The notes: a model not told the origin generated them from the sequence alone. Counted from the stretch's first letter, positions 34,131 to 45,001 are shown. The stretch: 64,000 nucleotides of DNA from Adiantum capillus-veneris (GCA_014529385.2 CM043957.1:86312881-86376880), one strand, 5' to 3'. Translations and numbers: made by a program.

Positions 34131-34986
34131 TGTCACAAACTGCTGACGTGTCAAGTCACTCAAGAACGGAGCTACCGGCCGAGGGGCCTAAACCCTAAGA
34201 AGCACAAACAGTAGAAGGAGATGACCTAGCAACTGTACGGATTCGCGGAATTCACGCTGACAAGCTATACGGAAAACCCGGTTTTAGCGCTCGACTGCTA
34301 ACGTGGCACATTGTACGGATTTTCGCGTTTCACGTTGACAGTGATAACGTGGCAGTTGTACGAATTTCTGTGATTTACGCTGGCAGCTTTTGGGCATCTG
34401 CTTTTGGACCAGATACTTTTGAGTTTGAAGGCTTTTCATGTAAACTGCTTTTAATGGCCAAGGGCCTTTAAATAGAGTAAGTGTACCAGCAAGGAGGCCT
34501 GCATGAAAGGCCAAAGTGTGTGAGGCCCATTAGTAAGCATTTCTTGTGCCAGTAAAAGTACAAAATCGTAAAAGATGATTGGTTGAGAGCCTACCTTTTT
34601 GTGACCTTTTGGAACAAAAGTGCCCCTTTAGAGTCAATTTTCAAAATTTTGAAATACTAACTTGCACAAATTTCTTAAAAATATCAATGTATGTCTTGAA
34701 AAATGCGCCTTGAAAAGACAAATCCAAATATATCTTCATATCTCACATTTGCATTGAATAGAAAAATCCCCCCAAAATTACCTCTTTTTTGTTAGGTGCA
34801 CATTTACTGGCACCTTTACCTTACGAGGCCATGGGCTCATTCTCTGGCATAATTCCGTGAGAAGGTGCAAAGTTTGGAGTACCAGCTTGTACTGTGTTGA
34901 TGCAATATAAAGAAATATCGAAAGGGGCGCAAAGGTTTGGGGCCAATACTCTCTAGGGTGGAATTCCGCCACTCCGTGTCGTGTGT

Positions 34987-35034
<48 letters not shown>

Positions 35035-35108
35035 CAGTTGTTATTTGAAGTGCTTAAAGTTGTTCAGTCTATTCTTTTCGATTGGCACATGGTGCCCGTC
35101 TTGTGACA
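34131..35108 (+). repeat. 3' LTR of copy 1, enlarged by an insertion
   Basis: 978 bp against 589 in its partner. The extra ~350 bp lies at 34478-34827. The CT microsatellite (about 34989-35030) is far longer than in the partner. Confidence 0.92.
34478..34824. mobile_element. ~347-bp MITE-like insertion in an LTR
   Basis: It is absent from the partner LTR (29028-29616), where the sequence runs directly from AAGGGCCTTTAAATA to TGAGGCCATGG. GAG borders both sides (34475-34477 and 34825-34827). The ends are imperfectly inverted: TAAGTGTACCAGCAAGG on the left against TAAGGTAAAGGTGCCAGTAA on the complementary strand at the right. It is non-coding. Superfamily not assigned. Confidence 0.65.
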
Positions 35109-35113
35109 TAGCA

Positions 35114-35995
35114 ATATAGAATATACTCGGATAAATAGAATTTCACTTAATACTGAAGCTAGAGGATATATAGAGAGAAATAGAGAGAGAACGAGAGATA
35201 GAGAGTGAGAAGATCGACACAGCATCTTCTGGTCCCCCCTCGTAATAGTATCTTTATAACTAAGGATAAGTCTATACAAGCACTTGAACCGAACGTATTA
35301 CCACGTTCGTTCTAGAATAAGACTTGATGGTTCCTGGAAGCCTCGGCTTCCGATTCCTAGGGCAAAGCCCTATTCCAAGGATCTTCCGTTCCTTATCCAA
35401 ATCCTCGAGAACCAAGGTTCTTGCCTTCGAATCTCACCTTCCAGATTCAGGGCATGGCATCCCTGCAACTCTTTTCAGACTCTGTTCTCGAGTCCTCTTC
35501 CCGCAGAACAACTCTGCTTTCCCGGACACGAAGTCCTTGGAAATTCAACTTCCGGATCCCATCTCAAGAGTCTACCACTCTTGGATCCGTGGATCTACTT
35601 CCCAAACTCGAGTACGAAACCCTTGGGCTGATCTGGCTCTAGTTCCACAGAGCGCTTTTCTCCTGCCGAGGCTCATGCCTTCCTCTGCTCCTACTCCCTC
35701 ATGAAGGGGTAGTACACCTCCAAACACAGGACAACAATTCGTATGGCGAAGCCACAATTGATACTTGTCACTCTTTGCGTAGGAAAAAGCGACCTCCGTG
35801 CATCGTAGTCTCCCGATCACTTGCGTCTTCTTGCGGCAGAGTCTCCTCTTGCTGACGCTGGCAACTCCTTCTCTGAGAGAGAGCGTGTGACGCTTTTATA
35901 GCTCCTGGCCATGACAAGAATAGCTGAGCGCTGGCTGCCCCCGTAGAGATCACGGCGGATTTTTTTTATTTTTTTATTTTTTGCTCTTTTGCCAG

Positions 35996-36051
<56 letters not shown>

Positions 36052-37317
36052 TTGGCTGATCTGTTGCCTTATTTATCAGATGGCTGTCCACTTATTAAGT
36101 GGCCAGCCGATCACTTTTAAAAATGGTCTGAACCTGCCCAAAAACTCAATAAAACCTTATAAGTTAAAAACAATGCTTTCACAGCGCTTCCCAGGCGTCC
36201 CCGGATACAACCACATGCACAAATGCTATGCAGACATAGAATTCCTCGCGGAAAGCATCTGCGTTCCCAAAAAGCATCCCGCTTTCTCAGAAAGCATCCG
36301 TTTTTTCCTCAAAGTTTCCTCTGAACCCAGCTTCATTCAAGTGCTTGCTTTTCCTTGTGCACAATTCTAACACAGTTCGGAGTTTCCTCCTAACTATGGA
36401 TATTCCCTTTCCGATGCACCCGTCACCCACCTTGTGACGCATCAGGAATACCCATCACCTAGTCCTTTCCTACCGAACTTACGATACAATCTCCTTCGTG
36501 ATGCTCTATGTCACCCATCCTATGACGCATTAGAGATGTCCGATCCCAGATGGTCGGATACCGCTTCCCGATGCTCCCTGTCACCCATCCGATGTGACGC
36601 ATCAGAAGTACCCGTTCCTGGTGGCCTTACAGTAATTCCTATTCACAGTGGACCCGTCATTACTTTGAATGACGCACTAGGAATACTCTGTACTTGGATG
36701 TCTCCAGTGAGAAAAACCTTCTCACTTAAAATTTCAATGATTCATTTAAAATTATGTTTTTGTAAGATAAAGCCAATTTAGCAACAATGACATAAAGCAT
36801 CGCTAAGGATTTGTTCTGTAAGAGTGATAAGGGAGTTATGGCATCTCTCTGGATTGGTTCAATTGGTCCCAGTTTCTCCCACGGACAGGTGACACGGAGT
36901 GAGCCCTAGACCCAAGAAGAGCGAGTCATCCGTCCGGCTACCTCCCTTGTCCAAGAGTGCTCATGTATATATATATAGCAGGGTAGTCTCTGCATGTCAA
37001 CAAAAAAGTGTACCACAGTGTGTTTACATCCTACTGTATCTACTATCCGGAGGTGTCACCAAGAACTTGGCCAACGGCCGCAAAGTCTATACCAAATCTG
37101 TAACTCCCAAGTCTCTTGTGTGATGAGAGAACTCAAGAGCCTGAGCCTGAAGCAAGTTCATCACGGAGTCCAGAGTCCACTCACACTGGTCCCTGCCACC
37201 CAGAGGAAAAGAGAAACCAACCGTTGTGTCCAGGGCCTCTATCCCTCTAGCTGCAAGAAACAGTACATGGACTCTAAAGCAAGCCGCCTCAAAGTCTGGT
37301 GAAGAGTCGCCGAGGAA
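35114..37317. other. unassigned region with GA microsatellite and short repeats
   Basis: A (AG)n run lies at about 36000-36048. Four units with TGACGCAT and GTCACCCATC occur at about 36417-36690, spaced roughly 80 bases. Several GC-richer frames (35284-35704) have no recognisable domain. A stretch at about 36205-36260 resembles 45170-45240. No gene is supported. Confidence 0.55.
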
Positions 37318-38792
37318 TCACGTGAAGTCGTAGGCGAAGACGCCCCACCCGCGATGGATGTCGAAACTCGTCAATCCTCGAGGGACTGTGTCAAAGGGAG
37401 ATGTCTGCACCAAAAGGGGGGTCCGCAGGAAAGTCTGCTCCTCTCTCGCCAAGCGGCTTGTGGCAAAAGCGTTGCCAAGAGACCTCCTAGCAAACGATGA
37501 AGGTACTGCCCCCTGAGGTGGCTGTGGGGCAGGAGGAGGAGAGGATGAGCAAGCAGGGGGGCTAGTGGGTGGAATGGGAGGGGAGGGGACAACAACAGGG
37601 GGAGGTGGAGCAGATGGAGGCGGGTGGGGGGCACGAGGGAGGAGAGGTTGTCGGTGACGAAGCTGAGATGGAGGGTGGAACTGTGGCCTCGTCTTGCTGC
37701 AAGGGGTCAAAACGGTTCCCTGTGGGAACCCACTACTGCTGGCCTGGTGTAGGACGACCACCAGGGGGGCCGAACTGGCATGGTGGTCCATGGCAGCGAC
37801 GACCACGAACCTGCTGCTACCGCTCCTCTGCCTGGGCACCAGGCTTGAGGAGGAACTTGCTTGAGCTCCCTATATCTCTGTCTGACCAGCCCTAGGAGGC
37901 TGGGTTGGGTTTGTGCCGAAGGTCTGGGCCTCCTCCATGGACAAGCCTTTGCTAGATGGCCCATCTGTCGATAAATAAAGCATTGGTTCATGAGGCCAGA
38001 GTACTCCACACTCTGGCGGAGCCAACCACCACTCACCCGAAGTAGTAGAACGACCTTCGGGAGGGTGTGGGTGTCACGAACCAAAACGCATAATGTAGGT
38101 ATGCTAACTGCCTTGGCAACTACAGAAGCTTCCGTGCGAGGTGTCTCCAGGACAGTCCCAATCTCTGAACCAATCTTGGAAAGGAGCGGGAAGCAAACTC
38201 AAATGGGAAGGTCTACCTCCTCAACGAGAACATCGGTAGCCGGATCCAAATCCATGGTGCCACTGCCAAGAATGAGCTCTAGCTGCTCGGATGGCTAGGG
38301 GGCTCATCGCAATGACCTTGGACAACATCTCGGAAGACTCAAACTCTATCTATTAGTAGCCGCACCCAAGAAGCTAACGTCGATGATCTATGCTAAAAGG
38401 CGGGCTTGGAGGTGATCTCACACCTCCCCTCTGCTAGGTCTGGTGCCGATAATCTTGTGGATAACAAAGGTGGCCTGAAGGCGGACTTGGAGGAGATCTC
38501 GCACCTCCCCTCTGCTAGGTCTGGTGCTGATAATCTTGCAAATAACAGAGGTGGCCTGAAGGCGCGCCACCTCTATCTCTAAGTTCGCTTGCTCTGTCGG
38601 CGAAAGAGTGAGTCGGATGGTGAGTTCCACGGGGTCAGGCGAGGGGGCTTCCGTCGAGTCCTTTGCGGAGTAAAATCCTCCATCTGTGTCTGCTGCTACA
38701 ACAGCGAATCGGAGAAGAGCGAATACCACAAGTGGCATGGGGAGTTGGTTGTGCACCACAAAAAACCAACAAGAGCAAAATCCTCTCCTCAA
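37318..38792 (-). pseudogene. DUF4283-zinc-knuckle protein (plant LINE ORF1/gag-like)
   Basis: Read right to left, a segment with LTLSPTEQANLEIEVARLQA and ICKII-TRPSRGEV (partly duplicated) precedes a DUF4283-like core. The core has LPI-stop-VCFPLL with TGA at 38199-38201, where this family has Trp (PxWV), and then FPLLSKIGSEIGTVLETPR. Next come GGWLRQSVEYSG, a knuckle-like CFIYRQMGHLAKACPW with Tyr replacing the second Cys, and a long Pro-rich tail (37318-37839). This order matches plant proteins with DUF4283 and a CCHC knuckle, often LINE ORF1. Stop, Cys loss and frame changes make it a pseudogene. Confidence 0.65.
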
Positions 38793-39478
38793 GTCTGGTA
38801 CAAGACATTAAGAGATGGTTTGCAAGATGGAATGTGGAAGCATATGTAGACATGCCTATCGAAGAAGGAAAAGAAGGAGATTGTATGCTGACTTTTGAGC
38901 TGACAGCGCTAGACAGTCTCCACAACAAATGGAAGACGGCTACACACAGATCTAAATTTGAATACTACTGCAAACATGTACACACAAAGTATTGGGAGGC
39001 ATACAAAATGTCAGAAACACAAGTTCACATAAGAACTCCTATGTGTCACCGAGCAAGAAGAGCCATCACTATGATGCGTATGAGAGCTCACACGCTGAAA
39101 GTAGAGACAGGAGGACGGCTGAAATTGATGCAAGCCAAAGAGAATGCACCCAATGCCGTTTACAAAAGATTGAGGATGAGACACATGTGACTCTAGAATG
39201 CCCCGCATACACCGACATACGCGCTGATTTTCAGCAGCTTACAAGGGGATGCACTACTCTTGAGGAATTGCTCTCTAAAACCGATCCATCTCCTAAAGCT
39301 CTAGGCATATACCTAGCCAGTATTCTAGAACATCACACACTACTCATGGAAAAGGCAAAGGGTGCTACACACTACACACCCCCGCAAGGGGAGTTTGCTT
39401 AGAGTTTTCGAGGGTCCCATGGGTCATTTTGGCCCCCCGAGGACGTAAATAGCAAATCAATCAATCAATCAATCAATC
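38770..39478 (+). mobile_element. 5'-truncated LINE 3' end with (TCAA)n tail
   Basis: The plus strand encodes the C-terminal part of a non-LTR reverse transcriptase. In one frame it has KYWEAYKMSE and ITMMRMRAHTLKVETGGR. After a frameshift near 39115-39140 it has CTQCRLQKIEDETHVTLECP, the CCHC motif at the end of many LINE ORF2 proteins, and a stop at 39402. About 55 bases later comes a (TCAA)n tail (about 39457-39478), as expected for a target-primed insertion. The RT catalytic core is absent. Confidence 0.72.
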
Positions 39479-39848
39479 TCTCTCTCTCTCTCTCTAGCGT
39501 TTTCTCCTTCTAGCGTTTTAACTTTTGTGTGTGCGGCTTCACCCTCTCTTTAGCGTTTTCTGTCCACCAACGATCTCTCTCTCGCTCTCTCTGGCGTTTT
39601 CTTCTGCGATCTCTCTTCCTTGCTAGTGCTCCCCTTCCCCTTGCCATGTGCACACCCTCTCGGTGTGGCATTACTTGCTGTAAGTTCGCGTGCCCATTCC
39701 GTGGGTGGTACATGCTAGGAGCTTGAGTACGAGGAGATCCATCACGATAGATCCGAGATCTATTGGCTGCCCGGTCCGGAGAGGTGGTTTGCTCGCGGTT
39801 GCAAACAAGTTCATCACCTTATCACCCTTTTCTATTACACCTTTGACA
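39400..39848 (+). repeat. probable 5' LTR of Copia 2 (left edge uncertain)
   Basis: The right edge is set by TTTGACA at 39848 next to the primer site TGGTATCAGAGCC. The sequence is CT-rich, with recurring TAGCGTTTT units. No second LTR was found to fix its start. A poly-CT run at 39478-39496 overlaps the LINE tail. Confidence 0.5.
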
Positions 39849-40037
39849 TGGTATCAGAGCCATGACGTGCTCTTGAATCTGATCAGTGATTTGTGCGAGT
39901 TTTTGGGACTGAATTTTCGCGATGAAAAGAGACGGTTTGCTGTTTTTTCTGCGTTTTTCACTCATTTGGGGATGATTTCGGCTGTAGTGGGCAATTTTGT
40001 AGATTTTTTCTCTTCTACCTCAACCTAACCTCATCAC

Positions 40038-41090
40038 ATGCCCAAGTTCTCTAGCATCATGGAGAGGAGTGATAATTTTGACATGAATTCAATCCGTGAT
40101 GAAGAAGTACATCATGGGGATGCTATCGGCAGTGGTGGTGAACCACCCGTCAATGAGGAGTGGGAAGATTGGTCCCAGTGCTACTCCGGCGTAGGTGATC
40201 AACAACCAAGTTACCTCCCTACCTTTCCCTCACATCGGCAATTGAATGGAGACAACTATGCCATTTGGAAAGCTACAATGATGGCATTCTTCGACTCTTA
40301 CGAGCTTGGAGGTTTTGTCTCAAGAAACTTTCAAAAGCCAAAGAACCCTGCGAGAGCGAATCTATGGGAGCATGTCAATGCTCGAATCCGGTCTTTCAAT
40401 ATCCTCAACAGCACACCATCAGTTATTAACCACCTATGATTGATGAAAAATGCAAAGTTGATTTGGGATCGACTTTCTTCACTTTAAGATCGAGTTTCTT
40501 CAATGAAGCAGATAGTCCTTGAGGTGCACTTGAGGACCCTAGATGTGAAGCACTCTTCTATGTGGATCACATCAACAAGATGCAGGAGCTTCAACAAGAG
40601 ATACTTCATATGGGAAAGCTTATTAGTTCAGAGGACATGGCCATCTAGCTTTTGGCCCAATTGCCTCCTCAGTACACCAACTTATTCTTCATTGATTACA
40701 AGCGGCCGGTTGAATACTATCTCTTGGGACGAGATTGTTCCAATCGTATTGGACCAAGAGGAGCGGTTCAATACGGGAAAGAAGTCAGGCTCCAAAGCCT
40801 TGACCGGTTCTTCCAACAACAACAACAAGAAGCAGAAGGGTAAGAAGAAAAGCAACACCACCAAAGACAAGAAGAGTGATGCCAAACGGAAAGCCTTGAA
40901 GGCAGAACAGCATTGCAACAGTTGCGGTGAGAAGGGACATTATTGGAGGAAGTGTCCAAAGGGAGTTGGAGATGCTTCGACTTCTTCGGTGGCAATGGTG
41001 CAGTCACCAGCCTTTGTTCATTTGGAGATTCTCCCCTCAGAGGACTCTCCAGGGACATCGAAGGTTGAGTCGAGTCTTGCGGCTCGAGAT
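40038..41090 (+). pseudogene. Copia 2 gag with zinc knuckle
   Basis: The frame 40038-40439 contains HRQLNGDNYAIWKATMMAF, the N-terminal gag signature of plant Copia elements, and stops at NHL. Broken frames follow until 40503-41189, which carries a Lys-rich stretch and CNSCGEKGHYWRKCP, a complete CX2CX4HX4C knuckle. Confidence 0.88.
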
Positions 41091-41436
41091 GATCGTGATT
41101 GGATTTTGGATAGTGGTACCTCACGACACATGACACCTTCAAAGGATCTTTCGACCCTGTGGTACCATCTTTATTGGAGACAAATCTAAAATTCCTATTC
41201 ACGGCGAAGGATCTATGGAATTGATTCCCAACGACAAAGGGGGCATGCATACCTCCAAGGTACTTTATGCTCCAAAGCTGGGATTTCATCTTATGTTTGT
41301 GCACGAGGTGTGCAAGCTTGGCATGGAGGTGATTTTTACAGAGGATGTGGTATCTATTCGGGATCAGCAATCCAACAAAGAGGTCAAAGGGGGCTCAGTG
41401 GAGAACGGACTCTACAAGCTCCATGCTCCTTCTTGA
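41091..41436 (+). pseudogene. Copia 2 protease region
   Basis: DWILDSGTSRHMTPSKDLS gives the DSG active-site motif. A frameshift near 41165-41215 separates it from the continuing frame (41215-41436) with LYAPKLGFHLMFVHEVCKLG. A stop ends it at 41434-41436. Confidence 0.88.
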
Positions 41437-41744
41437 GCAACACGGATACCCACAGGTGATCTTTGGCATTACAAATTTGGTCATTTGAACAATGATGCAC
41501 TTCGACTTGCTTTTCATGAGCAGATGCTTACAAGCTTACCAAATGTTGGGAGTAAGCATGGAAAATGCATTACTTGCATTCGTGGGAAGCAACATCGAGA
41601 ATCTATTCAAAGGCTTGCTACACGCCGATCCATTGCCGTTTTGGACTTGGTTCACACTGACCTTTGTGGACATATGCAGACCCCTTCCTTCGGCAAGGCT
41701 CTCTATTTCATGTTGCTGGTAGATGATTTCAGCCACTTTACTTG

Positions 41745-41813
41745 TGTCACAAGACGGGCACCACGTGCCAAAAGAACGGATTGAACAGACTTTTAACACT
41801 TCAATAACAATTG

Positions 41814-41858
<45 letters not shown>

Positions 41859-42390
41859 GACACGCGACACGGAGTGGCGGAATTCCACCCCAGAGAGTAT
41901 TGGCGCCCCTTTCAGTATTTCTTTATATTGCATCAACACAGTACAAGCCGGTACTCCAAACTCTACACCTTCTCCAAGAAGCATGCCAGAGAATGAGCCC
42001 ATGGCCTCATATTTAAAGGCCCTAGGCCCCAAAAGCAGTTTACATGAAAAGCCTTCAAACTCAAAAGCTTTTGGTCCAAAAGCAATGCCCCCAAGCTGCC
42101 AACGTAAATCACGAAATTCCGTACAATTGCCACGTCAACACTATCAGCGCGTTTTGCAGAAATCCGTACAATTCTGCCACGTCAACAGTCAGCAAAAAAT
42201 CCGGGCTGTGTGTGTATGGGTCCTACTTTATTTTAACCTTTATGTCACTTAGGCCCCATCGGATGGGCTCCCATAAGTTGGTAGGACTTCTTCTTCTGTT
42301 GCTTGTTCTTCTTAGGGTTTAGGCTCCTCGGTCGTGATCTAAAGGTTGGCTCTACTCTTCACTGACTTGACACGTCAACAGTTTGTGACA
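41745..42390 (-). repeat. 3' LTR of copy 3
   Basis: It begins TGTCACAAGACGGGC and ends GTTTGTGACA on the plus strand. It holds a (GA)n run at about 41817-41857. Confidence 0.93.
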
Positions 42391-42430
42391 TCTCCCCTTC
42401 TTGAAAGAGAGTAATCATCCGCGATTACAG

Positions 42431-43099
42431 CATATCTACAAAACAACTCAAGTTAGCTCAAAAATCTCCGAGGGACAATCAGTTTGCTATTTTTTTTGTT
42501 AAGGAGTTGGCTTCTCCTATCGGCTCTTTTGATCAAGGAGTTGGCTTCTCCTTTCAGCTCTTTTGATCAAGGAGTTGGCTTCTCCTTTTGTCCAGTTCGG
42601 AACTCTTGATATGCTTGCGTAGTAAAATTAGCCATCACACCTAGACCGCACTGATCTTCCACGGGTGTCTTGATGCACTAAAATTACATACCCAGGCAAT
42701 CTCATCCAGTTAGGAATATTCAGTAGTTGGCACATCACAATGCAACACAAATGCTTACATATGCATATCTACAAAACAACTCAAGTTAGCTCAAAAATCT
42801 CCGAGGGACAATCAGTTTGCTATTTTTTTTGTTAAGGAGTTGGCTTCTCCTATCGGCTCTTTTGATCAAGGAGTTGGCTTCTCCTTTCAGCTCTTTTGAT
42901 CAAGGAGTTGGCTTCTCCTTTTGTCCAGTTCGGAACTCTTGATATGCTTGCGTAGTAAAATTAGCCATCACACCTAGACCGCACTGATCTTCCACGGGTG
43001 TCTTGATGCACTAAAATTACATACCCAGGCAATCTCATCCAGTTAGGAATATTCAGTAGTTGGCACATCACAATGCAACACAAATGCTTACATATGCAT
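42431..43099. repeat. 333-bp tandem duplication, two copies
   Basis: The copies at 42431-42763 and 42764-43099 look identical on reading, starting CATATCTACAAAACAACTC. Each contains three copies of a smaller AAGGAGTTGGCTTCTCCT unit. The apparent lack of differences implies a very recent event or an assembly artefact. Confidence 0.92.
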
Positions 43100-43234
43100 G
43101 TACAAGACACAACAAACAACGCCGTTGAGCACTCCCCCGAGACAAACGGTCTGCGGTATGAAGCTACTCAACGACTACCTCGTCACTCCCCCCCGCAAAT
43201 AACCTAAAAAGGTCCGGGCCATGAGCTCAGAGGA

Positions 43235-43500
43235 CTGTACAACCAAACGCTCCCCAAACCGCAGTCTGCATCGCTTGGAGGTTTAAGCATACAACCAAAC
43301 GCTCCCCAAGCATCGGCCTGCGTCGTTCAGAGGTTTTCTTGCATACAACGAAACGCTTCCCAAACATGGGCCTGCGTCGTTCCGAGGTTTTCAAACATAC
43401 AACGAAACGCTCCCCAGGCATCGGCCTGCGTCGTTCCGAGGTTTTCAAACATACAACGAAACGCTCCCCAAGCATCGGCCTGCGTCGTTCCGAGGTTCAA
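43235..43500. repeat. 54-bp tandem array, five copies
   Basis: The unit is ACAACGAAACGCTCCCCAAG followed by CATCGGCCTGCGTCGTTCCG and AGGTTTTCAAACAT. The rightmost copies are nearly identical and the leftmost diverged. It is GC-rich and lies in the interior of copy 3. Confidence 0.93.
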
Positions 43501-44082
43501 ACAATACCAAAACAGTATTTCTTACTTCTCCACCCGGGAGTAAAATCACCAATCAATGAAACCAGTATTAAAACTAGAGTCAAACAGTTCAAATCGGCAC
43601 CAAGACAGGTTCAAAACAGATACCATCCATTTTAAACAAATTTCAAACAAGATTACCAAACAAGTTCTCAAACAGAACTCAAACTTAAAAAGGAATCTCG
43701 ACATCAGTCGAGCTCGAAAAGTCGACTGACTTTCCATCCTGAAACCTGCACCAAAAATTAGGGTTAGGTTCTTTCCATAAGGTCGTAGCCGACCGCAGCA
43801 TGGTCCATCAGCTCTTGGACAGACAGTGTCCCTCTAGCAGCGATGGTAGTTCCAAAACAGCAATTACACCGAACCTCAAAGGTTATCAACTCGAGAAGAG
43901 ACATCTATTGAGAGATGTCGAGAAATTTCAAGATATAATCTGCTAGGGTTTCCATGGCAAGCATTTTAAGATACCCCATCTGTCAGAAGTTGCACTTCGA
44001 AAGAAAATGTCAGAAACCATATAACTTCAGGTAAAAATTTTCTTGAAAGCTTGCCAAGTCCTTGGAGTGTGCGGCTTAGTAG

Positions 44083-44366
44083 CTATAGACTTCCACATCT
44101 GCAGGGCACTGCTTTTGAGAAAAACACTGACTCGAAACAAATCTTGGATCCTTCTATTGCAAGTGATCTTAATGGCTTATGCCCTGTAAGACATGAGCGA
44201 TGAAGACGGGAGCGCGCTCGATGCGCGATGTATAAAGGGTGGGAGTGGCTAATAAGTCCAGGGTCAGGACCCGAAGATACTTCAAGTAAAATTCCAATAG
44301 CTCTGTCTACTCTTTTGTAGGACCGGTATGCTTTCAAAAAAGCACACGACTGATGCTCTGATACCA
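44083..44366 (-). pseudogene. gag-like ORF of the pol-less family (copy 3, decayed)
   Basis: From the primer site leftward on the minus strand the frame keeps HQSCAFLKAYRSYKRVDRA and SSGPDPGLISHSHP, as in copy 2, then diverges and ends at 44083. The sequence to its left (about 43900-44080) still resembles the YPEMLAMETL region of copies 1 and 2 but in other frames. Confidence 0.4.
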
Positions 44367-44367
44367 C

Positions 44368-45001
44368 TGTCATAAGACGAGCACCACGTGCCAATAGAAA
44401 AGAACAGACTGAACAGACTTTTAGCACTTCAATAACAATTGAACTGAGAGAGAGAGAGAGAGAGAGAGAGACGACATGCGACACGGAGTGACGGAATTCC
44501 ACCCTAGAGAGTATTGGCCCCAAACCTTGGCGCCCCTTTCAGTATTTCTTTATATTGCATCAACACAATACAAGCCAGTACTCCAGACTCTACACCTTCT
44601 CCAGGAAGCATGCCAGAGAATGAGCCCATGGCCTCATATTTAAAGACACTAGGCCCCAAAAGCAGTTTACATGAAACGCCTTCAAACTCAAAAGCTTTTA
44701 GTCCAAAAGCTGCCAGCGTAAATCGGAATTCCGTACAACTGCCACATCAGCACTGTCAGCGCGTTTTGCGGAAATCCGTACAGTTCTGCCACGTCAGCAG
44801 TCAGCAAAAAATCCGGGTTGTGTGTGTGTGGGTCCTGCTTTATTTTAGTCCTTTGTCACTTGGGCCCCATCGGACGGGGTCCCATAAGTTGGTAGGACTT
44901 CTTCTTCTGTTGCTTGTTCTTCTTAAGGTTTAGACCTCTCAGCCTTCATCTAAAGGTTGACTCTGCTCTTCACTGACTTGACACGTCAGCAGTTTGTGAC
45001 A
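44368..45001 (-). repeat. 5' LTR of copy 3
   Basis: It begins TGTCATAAGACGAGC and ends AGTTTGTGACA on the plus strand. It has a short (GA)n run (44447-44470). Confidence 0.93.

Larger units (their letters stand above)
29028..35108 (+). mobile_element. pol-less LTR retrotransposon, copy 1 (interrupted by copy 2)
   Basis: The target duplication TAGCA is at 29023-29027 and 35109-35113. LTRs are 29028-29616 and 34131-35108, with ends TGTCACAAACTGC and CTTGTGACA. The primer site TGGTATTAGAGC at 29618 has one mismatch to the iMet site. The purine tract AAGAAGGGGGGA is at 34119-34130. The interior holds a short gag-like frame and no pol. A second copy in reverse orientation (31046-34021) is inserted in its interior. 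The right LTR has gained a ~350-bp insertion. Confidence 0.93.
41745..45001 (-). mobile_element. pol-less LTR retrotransposon, copy 3
   Basis: The target duplication ACTTG is at 41740-41744 and 45002-45006. LTRs are 41745-42390 (646 bp) and 44368-45001 (634 bp). The minus-strand primer site TGGTATCAGAGC is at 44355-44366. The interior holds a 333-bp tandem duplication, a 54-bp repeat array and a decayed gag-like frame. Pol is absent. Confidence 0.95.

Noticed and set aside
35284-35704. Pro/Ser-rich frames of 115-126 codons
   Set aside because: Three overlapping frames are open on the same strand, with no motif; composition alone explains it.
37569-37895. Glycine-rich plus-strand protein
   Set aside because: It is the antisense of the proline-rich tail of the DUF4283 pseudogene.
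42431-43500. CRISPR-like array
   Set aside because: Units are contiguous minisatellites or a two-copy duplication without unique spacers, and the context is a plant retrotransposon.
43227-43635. Repetitive protein with RRSEVFKHTTKRSP units
   Set aside because: It is the translation of the 54-bp tandem array, whose unit length is a multiple of three; both strands are open, so coding is not supported.
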